This document shows, in pieces, positions 12,201 to 24,871 of a stretch of DNA of 64,000 nt. Both the position numbers and the translations under genes were made by a program. Position 1 is the stretch's first letter, and every line of letters starts with the position of its first letter. Origin of the DNA: Monoplex corrugatus (taxonomy: Eukaryota; Mollusca; Gastropoda; Littorinimorpha; Ranellidae); the NCBI GenBank assembly GCA_030674185.1, contig CM060307.1, positions 45,597,181-45,661,180 of the forward strand. The letters are read 5' to 3'. A model generated the notes under the pieces. The model searched no databases. It saw nothing but the letters and a program-made list of their open reading frames with translations, and had not been told where the DNA came from.

Positions 12201-15200
12201 GTCATGTAGGACGGTTTGCCACTGGACTGACAGTTTCAAACGAGAAAAAACAAAATACACTTGAAAGACAAATGCTGATGTGGACATCTAAGTATGGTCT
12301 GAGACATACCAGACTGTTCATCTTGTAAAGATATTAGTCGAAGAGGATGTTCACATCTCAGTTTGTGAAATAAGTGAAACTTATACTGTTTCAGGTGGCA
12401 CAGCTGATGGGATCCTGCGATGTGATTATCGAATGATAACAGTGGCTGCCAGGTGGATCCTCATCTTCTGACAGATAATCAGGAAAACAGAGGGTTCAGA
12501 GTTCTAAACGACTGCTTGAAATATTTGAGCTAGGTGGCCTAAAACAACTATATGACATGATCACAGGTGATGAAAAATGGATCACCTTCTATCAAATGGA
12601 CTGAGAACTGGTGTTCAAAATTGAAGAGACTTTCCTCCATTTTCTTAAACTCTCAAGGGTCTGTTGTGATTGGTGTTTTGCCTGAAAAATCTTTTCTGAC
12701 CGCCAAACATTACATGACTGTGTTTAACCAACAGCTGTGTGGTCCATTCATGAGCAGTGTCCAAATGTGGACATCTACAAAAGCTTCTACATAACAATGC
12801 AAATGCCCATAAAGCCAAGGTCACTGTGACTTATCTTCATGTGCTGTCCATTCAAGTTCTCCCTCACCCATCTACAGTCCTGACTTAATCTTGTGTGACT
12901 TCTGGTTGTTTCCCCTTCTGAAGCAAAACCTGGCAGGTAAGACATTTCCAAGAATCTAGGACTTGGGGGGGTAAACAATGAAGTCACACACAGCCTGCCA
13001 CCATATCTCAATCAGTCTATCAAAAACATTCAACTGTTGGCTTAGAAGGCTGAAACTCTGTGTGGAGAGAGGAGAGAACTTCGATCAGAGTACTTTGAAA
13101 ATGTCATGTGCATTGGACTTTCCATTTTCATTTTGAAAAGTGACTTCCTATTTTTGTTTTGCAAAGTAAGTGACTTCCTACTTTTGATTTGAAAAGTAAG
13201 TGACTTCCTCTTGTGTTTTGCTAAGTAACTAACTTCCTACTTTTGTTTCGTAAAGTAAGTGACTTCCTCTTTTGTTTTGCTATGTAAGTGACTTCCTCTT
13301 TTGTTTTGTAAAGTAAGTGACTTCCTCTTTGTTTTGCTAAGTGTAAGTGACTTCCTACTTTTGTAAAGTAAGTGACTTCCTGTTGTGTTTTGCTAAGTAA
13401 GTGACTTCCCGTTGTGTTTTGCTAAGTAAGTGACTTCCTCTTTTGTTTTGTAAAGTGACTGACTTCCTGTTGTGTTTTGCTAAGTAAGTGACTTCCTCTT
13501 TTGTTTTGTAAAGTGACTGACTTCCTGTTGTGTTTTGCTAAGTAAGTGACTTCCTCTTTTGTTTTGTAAAGTGACTGACTTCCTCTTGTGTTTTGCTAAG
13601 TGACTTCCTACTTTTGTTTTGTAAAGTAAGTGACTTCCTCTTGTGTTTTGCTAAGTAAGTGACTTCCTCTTTTGTTTGTAAAGTGTACGTGACAAGACTT
13701 TTGGGTCAGCTTTCGTATGCATATAACAGTGTGTTCTATGGATTTTTAATGTATACAATGTATACACATACCCCCTATCCTAACCTCTCTTCAGGGCTAC
13801 AACTTTTAGAATTAAAGTCTGCAATATCTTTTTTTTATACTTCAGTTTCAGTGAACATGCTCTGTGTATTCCTCAAGTCCTAAATACACTTGATGCTAAC
13901 ATTGTGAAGAAAAAGAGAGAAACTGGAGACTGACAGAAAGAAAGAGTGGAGAAAGAGGGACAGAGAGAGACACAAAGAAAAAGAGGGAAAGAGAAGAGAA
14001 AGACACAGAGAGGGAGGAAAAGTTAACCAAAAATAATTCAACAATGGCTTATCTAACATGCACAAGACATCACAAACATATAAGCAGCCAAAAGACAAAT
14101 TTAAAATAATGAAATAACATAAATAAAATCAGTGATTGATCAAATGTACGTATGATACTGTTACATGCACATGAGCATACATGCTCATGTTACTCTAATA
14201 TACAATTTTATCTGCCAAAATCACTGACCCTAGAAACATTAGCATACCAAGACAAAATACAGTAACATAAAAAGTTTGAACCATCAATGATTTATTACAC
14301 CGTAAACACATAATGTGTGCAGTAAACTACCACTTTTTTTTATTTTTATCTCTGTTCATTCCACTACACAGTATCATGCTTCTTTTAATATTTGTACAGG
14401 TTGATAAAGAAGAGGAATCAAGTCAGAGAAAATTTAAGAGCAGAGGAAATGATCAAAGCAGGAGTATGAAGGTATTCACAGGGAAAAGTACAGGGCAGGT
14501 TTATGTCATAAGCAAGGCCTCTTTACAAAATGCACGAGAAAATACACACAGGTCATTTCACAGGATCAGCAGGGAATTCACATGCATTGTTTTATGTGTA
14601 ATGAACGCAGAAATTTAAAAAAAAAAACAAAGAGAGAAAATGTAAAGCAGACTGAGTGACATGCTGTGGAAATATAAAGGATCGCAGCTGATACACCTGG
14701 ACGCATAACACAATTGCAAAAAGACAAATACAAGGACTAGAGGCTGTGGACAAATAAGAACGTTTCGGTCATGACCAAACACAGTGCAAAGAAATGTACA
14801 TTTGGAGAAAGTAATCATATTGCTCATACTGATTCGCACACAAACACAGTGCCAAGAAGTGTACGTCTGGCAAAGGTGACAGTATCAAATCATATTGTCT
14901 TGGACATTTGGTGAACAGTGAATGAGGCATACGGCAGGTCAAGATCAAGGAATAAGGCTGTCAAAGGGTTTCAAAAACCTCTTCAGCATCTAGCTCAAGC
15001 TCTTCTTCCAGAGCATCAGGCATTGTATGACGGTACTCCTGAGTTTGTTTTTCCTGTGCGTCAAAACCCAAACGTCATTATATTCAAAACAATCAAATCA
15101 AATGGCAGTAAAACAATCTACGCAGTCTATCAGTGCCAGAACTGAAGGAACTGCAAGTATGAAATAGAATAAAGATATTGATGAAATACTGTACATACAT

Positions 15201-18200
15201 ATTGGAATAATACATATATTACATATACATACATAATAATAAAAAATAACTGAAACACTGAAAAACAACAAAGAAGTGCTATCACTAGAGTGCCCATAAT
15301 TTCCCATGAGTTTGTCTACAACCTGAATTTGAATTTTCCATCACTCATCATCATTCAGCGGCTCACTTCCATGAGAAACACACGCATGCTCACAAACAGG
15401 ATGTGCACATATACTGATATAGGCACACACATGCATGCAGGCATGGCCGCATACACACACACACACACACACGTCTGCACACCCAGGCACACTTTGTTCT
15501 TATTCAGTCTTATGACTCTGAGGAAGGTCTAACTACGTAATCTCACTCACAGTAAGTTCTCAAACAATGCTGGCTTTATATATATATACTCAAGTTTCAA
15601 CTCCATCATTTACCCCTGTCTTTTACCACATTGTATAGATCACCTCTAATGGTCAATCACTCAACATTAAGACTTTTGGTCATGCGGTACTGCTGACTTA
15701 CCAGCAAAGACAACAAAGGATAGAAGCAATAGAAAGATGACTAACCACAATAACAGAAATGCAATCAACAACCAATTACCGAGTTAGTGTTGGACATAAA
15801 CTACTATCAGCTATGTGCATTATCTCCCCACTCAGCCCATCTCTTCCTGTTGTTCGACTTGTTAAGTGCTTATTATTTCTGTCCTAAAAGTGCTATGTAT
15901 GTTGTTTTTACACCCTGTTTGTTTCCATACCCTCTCATAGGCATTCTGTCTGTGCTCTTGTTAACTCTCTTGCTACAAGTGTCGGGATTTCCCAATCATG
16001 TCTCAACAACGCTTGTCTACGTGCGTCGGAGAAATCTGACTTGAGTTTTGAAAATTCATGGGGCTTTCAGTATTTCTGTCAACCGAAACTAATAGCCAGA
16101 AACATATTCTTTGGTCATTCCTAGCTTGTTTCAGGCCATGAGGTCACTGTACTACACAGTTAGTGTGCGGACAGTGCAAAGTTCACGACCCATTATCTCC
16201 GCAGCAAAGCAGACGACAGAAAAGCAAATGGCTGAACAATACTCAACAACTCAGCACTGTTCAACACATTCTCTTCCTTCAGTGCACGTGGAGTGTGTGC
16301 ACATTGGATTTTATGAAATTTCATTCAAAATGTGACTGTAGGAACTGATGTATTGACCTGACTGTGTATTTTGTAAGACATTTTTCACCTGAAAATTTCT
16401 CTAATTTTACTTGTACCATTACTCAGCAACCATGAGGGTTAAACAGTTGAAATTTCAGCATTTTGTACACCAATCTTTTAGTATATGACCTGCCAAATTT
16501 CAAAACTCTCTGTTTTCATTTATTTGTATGAAAATTTTTCTCATTACCTATACAAATGGTGCGTATCAGGGGAACAGCAAGGAGTATAATCGTACGTGGC
16601 GAGTGAGTTAATATGGACACTGTTCAAGTCCTAAGGTGTAGTCCATTTCTTTTTCATATCAATTTCTTGTCTACACTGCAGTCGTTCTTTTTTTTTCTCT
16701 CTCATACAATCACAAAAACAAAGTAACTACATTACAATAAGAGATCACATAAAAACAAGTTGTGTGAAGATACCATATTTCATGTAATTTTTATGCTTCT
16801 TGTAATAGTATTCTTCTATTTGTTTATTTTAAATGTAATTTTCATGCTTCTTGTAACAGTATTCTTCTATTTGTTTATTTTGCCAGGCAATGTGAACAAT
16901 GACACATATTGAAGTCATTTCATGTAAATAAATATGTACTATAAATTTCACTTTACACACCATATAAATTCACACATAACAGCTGACAGTGTCTGATTAG
17001 TGGCTAAAATCAACACACACGTACGGAATGTTAGCAATGTTAGAATAAGTAACAGATAACTACAAAGTACATCAATATTTGTTTACTACAAACTCTCCTG
17101 GTAAACTGGCAATACCTCTGATGTCCAGTTTGGTTTAGTGACAAGCCTTGCCTGCCAAATACACAGGCACAGTGTTCATCATTTGTACATGGTCCCCGTC
17201 ATATCATATTTTGCTTATTGCAAAAAGTTAAGTGAAAACTTTCAAGAGTCTCACTGACTTCTTCCAAGTTGTGACAAAATGAACACACAAACGAAAGAAA
17301 AACAGTGCCAACAGAGCCAAATAAAACCAACCAAACAAACATACAAATCAACAACAAAACCATTAACAAAAACAACAACAACAACAAGAACTACAAACCA
17401 CGCACACACACAGTAGTTATCGCTACAATGACTGAAAGTTCTCAAAATTACACTTAATTTCTTTTGTGCAATATTCACACAAAGCAAAAACATCAATTTC
17501 AACAACAATAAGATAGTACAAGAAACATTTGCAGCAGTTAAACACATAGTCAAATCACAATGAAAGCAGACAGTATGCATAAATGACCTACTGAAAACAA
17601 GGATTATACATTAAGACTTAAAGCAAGAATGGTACCAATATCATACTGGATGTACAATGACACTTGTCTGCTTCCCCTTTCTTGTTTTCCAATCTAATTT
17701 CCTTCCTAAACATGAACAAACACCAACAACCCTTCTGCTCCAACAAATTCACATTAGTGAAATGGAAGAGACCCGCTCTGATTAACCACTGGCATCCTTG
17801 TTTCTATATGTCAACAAAATACATCACTAAGGATTTCTCTGCTTGGCATGAATGGATGTCAACTGAAATATAAACCCCAAACCCAGCCTCTCCGATTTTC
17901 ACAAATATGTTTGAAAAAAAAAGTCTATTGTTATTGTTGCTTAAAGCCCTGCAGTCGGCTATAGCATAAAGCTATATCAGGGCTATAACCTATTACTAAG
18001 GCCATCAAAGAAAATCATGTGAAAGTGCTGCTGTAAGGTTTAATTTGCTGTTTACTGGCAGATTTCAAACAAATTTGAAGAAAATTTCTGGCCCCAAATG
18101 GAGACATACAATCATGTAAGTTTGAGATTTCAGGTCATAGTAACATGTGTCTGGAAGTATGATGGCAACTGAATAGCAAGGATTTCTTGGCTTGATTTTT

Positions 18201-21200
18201 CATACTTGATAAATTTGTTTTTTACTAACTCACAGCTGACTGTTCCTTTTCATCATGTGGTTATGTATATACACTGCGGGTCCACATGAGTAAACCACAA
18301 GAGCAACCAAGGTTTGGACTGACCTCTTCTTCATTTATTGATGTCTCCTAATAGGAAATTTTCCTTCTAAAATTACGTTTAATCTAACATACTTACCGTG
18401 GCTCACAAATGCAATAAGCGGCAGCGGTTTGCCAATTCTGCCTCGTAACAATAAAGTCCGAAGGGACAGTAACTCTGAGAGTGTCTACGTCTTGCGCATG
18501 CGCAGGTGCTCTTCCTCTTTTCGAGGAGACCTTGACCTTGACCCTGACTGTGGCTAGAAGGAACCAGGAAGGCGGGGAGGTCGGGAGGGACTCTGCGTGA
18601 GCCACGGTAAGTATGTTAGATTAAACGTAATTTTAGAAGGAAAATTTCCTTTTAATTACACATACTATACCGTGGCTCACAAATGCAGAATAGCACTACC
18701 CGGATGGAGGGCTTACCTGGTTAACGCCTGGAGGAATGGCAGGAGTCAGGGCGTGTGGCTGAGATGGGGTGTTGGGCCACCACAGCGGAAGCGATACCCC
18801 TGGACCCATCTTCGCGCAGACGGGAGACGTCGCGCAGGTAGAACTGGATGAAAGTGCCCGGGGAACGCCAGTACGCGGCGTCTAGGACGTTTTGGATGCT
18901 GGCATTGTGGATGACTGCCAGCGAAGAAGCCCATGCTCTGATCTCATGGGGCCTTGGGGAGAAGACAGCTAGCTCGGCGCTCGACCTGGCATACGCAGCC
19001 TTGATGACTTCCCTCAGCCATCGAGAGATGGACGTGCGTCTAATGTCCTTTCTATAGTTTTCGTTGTAAGAGAGAAAAAGGTGGCGCCGCTGCTGGCGAG
19101 AAGATTTCGTTCGCTTTCTGTACGCTCGCAGTGCGCGAACCGGGCAGAGAGTGCGATCCTCGTCGTCCGGAGCGAGGATAGACGTGAGGGGATGGATGTG
19201 GATGGCCGGCGAAGGAGAACCTGGAGACTGGTTCTTGGCCAAGAATTCCGGGAGTAGGCGGAGAGACATCGAGCCATCAGGTTCGAGAGCAACATCTCCG
19301 GGGAGACCACTAAGGGCGTGCACTTCGCTGCAGCGCCTCCCCGATGCGAGAGAGACGAGAAAGGCCGTCTTGAAAGAGAGGAACTTCAGGGAACACTCCC
19401 TGATGGGTTCGTAAGGGGGGAGTCTAAGGGATGAGAGGACGAGAAAGAGATCCCACGCCGGGGTTCGGCGGGGGTTCCTGGCTTCCTGGAGAGAAGCCCC
19501 TCTGACGAGATTCCGCAATAGAGGATCGTGCTCAAAGGACGGACCACCCAACTGACGGATGGTGGTGCAGATGGCCGCCCTGTGGACCTTCACTGAGGAT
19601 GCGGAAAGCTTTTTCTCTGTGGACAGAAAGCCGAGGTAGTTGGCCAACTGCAAGCGAGAGGGTGAATGGGGTGACACCTCATTTGAGGTGCACCAAGAGA
19701 CCCAGCCATTCCAGTGGGCATTGTACACCCCCTGTGTGCCCGGCCTGTGAGCTTGCTGCACAAGGCCGATTACGGCCGGGGACAGGCCTAATGAAGACAT
19801 CGAGTCCCGCACAGCATCCAGGCGTGAAGGTTTAGAACATCTGGATTGCCGTGCGGAATGCCTGACCTGGGTTGGAGGATGGAGCGGCTCGATACCGCGA
19901 GTTTTAGCGGCGGCACATGGGACAGGTGCAGAAGTTCTGGGTACCATGCCTGTGCTGGCCATTTGGGTGCGACAAGGATTAATGTCGCTGCGTCCTCCCT
20001 GGCTTTCCTCAGCACTTTCCCCATAATGGGGAACGGGGGAAAGGCATAGCCGATGAGGTTCGACCATGGAATGGATAGGGCATCTACAGCCCAGGCCGCT
20101 GGGTCCGGAACTGGAGAGACGTACAAAGGGAGGCGGTGATTGAACCTGGTGGCAAAGAGGTCCACGTGTGGTTTGAACCATGCTGCCCATACTGGCTCCA
20201 GGACTGCATGGACCAGTGTCCATTCCGAGGGAAGAATCATGTGGGATCTGCTGAGAGAGTCCGCAAGTATGTTGATCTTCCCCGGGACATGCTTTGCTGA
20301 GAGCTGAATCGAGTGTTCCTCGCACCAGATGAGGAGCTGTTCCGCTCTCCGAGACAAGGAGTGGGAGCGGGCGCCCCCTTGCTTGTTGATGTAACAAGCT
20401 ACTGTGGTGTTGTCCGTGTTGATGCGGACATGTTTTCCCTTCAGAAAGGGGAGAAATTCCCCGAGTGCCAGGCAAACTGCCTCCAGTTCCAACATGTTTA
20501 TGTGGCAGGGCATGAGGTCGGTCGACCACCGACCTGCGGCTGTCAGCGTGCCGACATGGGCTCCCCACCCGGAGGTGGACGCGTCCGTGAACAAGTGCTC
20601 CTGAGGAGGGGGCAGTGTGATGGGGACTCCCTGGGCCAGGCGTGACTGGGAGCGCCATTTGGTCACTGCTGATATGAACCAAGGGCCCAGGTGGACCGGG
20701 AGGTCCCATGGCTGAAGCGACTGTGACCAACGCTTCCTGAAGCCGCGTTGGAATTGCCGCTTGAGAAGACGACCCAGTGGCACTAGGGGTGCCAGCGACT
20801 CCATAAGGCCCAGTAGGGAGGCCAGCTTCCTTGCTGGCGCTTGGAGTTGGGGGAGCAGTTGGGCTAAGAGGCCCTGAAGGCGCAGTAAGCGCTGGGGAGA
20901 CGGGGTGACCCTCCACTTGGAGGTGTCGAAGGACATGCCCAGGAACTGGAATTGTTTGGAGGGAGTTAGGTCCGACTTCTCCTCGTTGCAGACAAAGCCC
21001 AGGTTGTGACAGAGTTGCAGGACCTGGGATGCTTGTTGCGCACACTGTTCTTTGGAGGAGGCGAGTAGAAGCCAATCGTCTAGATAGGCCTTGAGGCGGA
21101 TGCCCTTCTCCCGAACATGCATGCAGAGTTCCCTCGCCACCTTCGTGAAGAGCCAAGGGGCGGGTGCCAGACCGAAGGGCAGTGCCCTGAATTGGAAGAT

Positions 21201-24200
21201 CCGGTTCCTCCAGACGAATCTGAGGTACTTCCTGTCCCTGGGGTGAATGAGGAGATGGAAGTATGCATCCTTGAGGTCGATGGATATCCCCCAGTCGCCC
21301 GGGTGCAAGGCCTCGCGGATGGACATAGGGGTCTCCATACGGAAATGGAGGACGCGGAGGAACCGGTTTAGGGAGGAGAGGTCCAGGACGGGCCTCCAGC
21401 CCCCCGAAGTTTTGGGGACCACAAAGATGCGTCCATAGAATCCCGGGGACGCAGCGAAGGAAACTTCCTCCGTAGCCCCCTTGGCTAACATCGAAAGAAC
21501 CTCCTGATCCAGGGCCTGCGAGGCCGAGCGATCTTGAGGAAGTGCGAAAGCAGGGGGAGAGAGCGTGAGAGGAGCCTTCCTTGGGCCCCAAGGAAGGCGG
21601 AACCCCGACCTGATCACCCGCAGGGCCCACGGGCTGGCGGGCAGCCTCTCCCACGCGTCGATGTGTCTGGAGAGACTGCCCACAGGATCGCCCGTGGGGG
21701 GCGATGGCCTCAGGCCGGGGGTGAGTCATTGGGGGTTGGCCGGCTGAGAGGGAGCCGGCCTGCGGGCCTTAGGCCGGGCCACCGGCCTGCCCGAATGCTG
21801 TTGCGGTCTCCTGTGCCCTTGGGGCCTGGGATCGGCCCGAAACTTGGTGTGGGTGGGCCTGTTTGGCGGGTAGGCCGCTGGAGCCGGGCGCTTCACGGCA
21901 GGGCGAGAGGGCCTCGAATGGAGGGCGAGGTCCCTTTTTATGTCCGCCTGGTGCTTCAGGACGGCCTGAACATGGTTCCCGAAGAGGGAGCCCGGCTGGA
22001 CGGGCACCGCGCGCAAGGAGGCCCTTGCCGACGGTGAGGTGGCAACCGAGGATGCCGCGAGAATGGCATCCCGCCTCGCCATGACGGCGTTCAGATACGT
22101 GCGTGCTTGCGATTCGGCCACGGATCTGAGCCCCTGCGCCATGGCCTGGATAAAGGCCACGATGGTTGCCTGGTCAGGCGCCTGGCGGAGCGTGAAGGAC
22201 TGCTGGTTGGGGTCCTTCAGGGCTTCCCCTAGGCCGCCCAAGAATGAGTCCAGGGCGGAGGTTGCCACCAGCCCCCGTCTCGCGTTCTCCTCCCATTCCG
22301 TCAAGCATTTCTCCGTGATGGAGATATGCTGCGGCTGGGCCCGAGAGCGATCGTTCACAAGGAGGAGGTTCTCCTGTGTGAGCGAGAGGGGAGCGTCAGG
22401 GATAGGCCCATGGGCCATGAAGGGCTTCCGCTGGAAGGGGAGCGGTGCCGGCTTCAGGAATTTCCTGAAGGGCAAGGCTCCCGGGAAGTCAGGCACAGAT
22501 CCTGGAACGAAATCTTGTGCCTCTTTCCCCCTGGCGGTGTCCTGGGCTTGCCTGAGGCAGTCAGCCACCATGTCGGACTGTTCTAGCAAGGAGGCCCGTG
22601 GGGCTGAGGTAGGGTGAGCGCTGAAAAGGCGCTCGGCCGAGCCAAGCTTGGGAGCCTTGGGCTCTGGCACAGTGGACACCGCCTCCGGTGTGAGTTGTGC
22701 CAGCCGGTCCATGGCATCCTGGAAGCAGAATGCCATGTGGGCAGGGGCCTCATCCTCTGAGGCCGAGTCCGAGTCCTCTGGCCCGCCTATGGAGGGGGCG
22801 AGAGTCTGCGGAGAGTCTGACCGGGGTGCCACGGTTGTGGGACCCGGGTCAGAGCCCCCAGGAGGCAGCCCCGGTGTTGTGTCCAACACGGGTGGTGCCG
22901 GGGGGGCTGGGCAGGGTGAGTCCTGCGCTGGTGGGGCGCCGGGCATAAAGCCGGGCCACCACGTGCATCCCGTGGCCGAGGCCGGGGGAAATCCCAAGGA
23001 TGGGTGCCACGGTACCATGTGCGGTGCCATGGGATGCGGCATGGGCTGAGCCCAAGGGGCATCAGGACCCTGACCCCATGAAGGGTAGGGCCTGGCCCGG
23101 TCCCCAGTGCCCAAAGGGCCAGCCTGCTGGGGGCGGCTAGGCATGTGCCAAGGCGCCCAAGTGCTCTGTCCGGAATGGGACAGAGATGTGGCAGCCCGCC
23201 ATGGGTCGCTTGGTAGTTGCCAAGGCGCCCAAGTGCTCTGTCCGGAATGGGACAGAGAGGTTGTGGCGGGTGCAGCAGCAGGCTGTGGGGGAGGAAGGGA
23301 GACAACCGGGGCGGATCGACGATCTGACGCCCGTAAGGGTGGGGTTGTCTCCCTTGGCCCACCTGGCGAACCAGGGGGTGTCCCGCCTGGTGAACCAGGG
23401 GGTGAGCCGGTTCCGCTCACATTACGGTCCATCTTGCCTCCCGAAGGAGACCCATGCCCAATGCGCCCATCAGCCATGGAGGCTGAAACAGTACCAGCAG
23501 AACCGGAGTTAAGCTGTACGAAGGGGGCGAGCACAGAATCGACAGAACCGGAGTTGAGTCGATCACCGTGCCGGGCTGTGTGAGGGCCGTAAAATGACGA
23601 AAATTCAACTGAGCCGGAGCTGAGTTGAGGGCTCGTGGTCACCGCAACCGAACCGTAGCTGGGTTGCGATGACTTGTCGATAGTGTGAAAGAGAGAAGAC
23701 GTAAAAGGGAGAGACGAAGTTGAAGAGAGAGCGGTTTGTGCACCGGTGGAACCACCCCTTTGTGGGTTTGAGAATTCGGCGGACGATATCTTCTTAACCC
23801 TCGCTTTGCCACCCAATCGCTTCACATAAGTTTCTCCCTTAAACGAAAACATAGGCAAGACACAAAAACAACAACGACAATCGATCGATCGCGTAGCGAA
23901 TTCGAAAAATACTTAGCTGCTCAGAGCGTACGAGGCGAGCTGGAAGATGGCTGCCGAGAAAAGAGGAAGAGCACCTGCGCATGCGCAAGACGTAGACACT
24001 CTCAGAGTTACTGTCCCTTCGGACTTTATTGTTATGAGGCAGAATTGGCAAACCGCTGCCGCTTATTGCATTTGTGAGCCACGGTATAGTATGTGTAATT
24101 AAAATAAAAGTTATAGTGTCTGCAGGTCTCTGATTTTCAGAGAATCTTCTTTCCTTTACTGTCTGTTCAAAAACTATGAACCTTCTCTTCTTTACTGTCT

Positions 24201-24791
24201 GTTCAAAAACCAGTATAAGCATCTTGTTAGTCAGACACCAGGACTCACAGCTGTTGATCGAAGTGTGGAAGACATCTTCTCCACAGCTTTTTCCCAGAGT
24301 TCATCCATGTACGACCTGGTGACCAGACCCTGGGTAGTATGCAGGATGTGGTCCTCCACCACGAAAAATCTGCATTGCATAACATAATAGTAACAATAAC
24401 AAACTGCATCTATGCTTTATGTCACTTTACACAACAATGAACTTGGTACAAGATACTGCTGTGGTGAACAACATGTAAACTCACTAACATTGTATCGTCC
24501 TGGCCCAAGATATTGCTGTGTTGAACAACAACATGTAAACTCACTAACATTGTATTGTCCTGGCAGCAGATATTGCTGTGATGAACAATAACAACATCTA
24601 AACTCTGTAACATTGTATAGTCCTGGTCCAAGATATTACTGTGATGAACAATAACAACATCTAAACTCTGTGACATTGTATCATCCTGGTCCAAGATATT
24701 GCTGTACACTTTTTAGCCTGTCTTGTGTTCATCAATTTACATTTCAACATGTGTGAGAGAGAGACAATGTGAAAAAAGGGGGAGAGGAGGA

Positions 24792-24871
<80 letters not shown>

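Larger units (their letters stand above)
11908..13715 (+). mobile_element. Degenerate mariner element
   Basis: Inverted ends CAAGGGCTGATCCAAAAGTC (left) and the complement of a near-match at 13690-13715 (CCCAAAAGTCTTGTCA shared) are flanked by TA on both sides (11906-11907 and 13716-13717). The interior carries a broken transposase and a minisatellite. TA targets and end length fit Tc1/mariner, and the transposase pieces fit the D34D mariner type. It lies in intron 10-11. Confidence 0.88.
18353..24104 (-). mobile_element. Full-length DIRS-type YR retrotransposon
   Basis: About 5.75 kb with the DIRS architecture: inverted terminal repeats (18395-18522 and 23958-24085), an internal complementary region (18597-18687), and three long frames on the minus strand (gag-like, RT-RNase H, tyrosine recombinase). 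No LTRs and no DDE integrase are present. DIRS elements integrate with a tyrosine recombinase, usually without target duplication, and none is evident here. The repeats differ at one base in 128 and all three frames are open, so the insertion is young and possibly competent. It lies in EXOC6 intron 10-11 in the same orientation as the gene. Exact outer ends are set from the internal region and may be off by a few bases. Confidence 0.93.

Noticed and set aside
15787..16044. 85-codon hydrophobic frame
   Set aside because: It has no similarity, spans the edge of a TTAA MITE and is Leu-rich by composition.
18721..19800. Tyrosine recombinase taken as a prophage integrase
   Set aside because: RT-RNase H, gag-like frame, inverted repeats and an internal complementary region make it a DIRS element.
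18597..23608. Many plus-strand open frames of 60-190 codons within the DIRS element
   Set aside because: They are antisense shadows in GC-rich coding DNA; none has a known domain.
24422..24709. 95-codon frame with repeated SNILDQD
   Set aside because: It is an artefact of the ~60-bp minisatellite.
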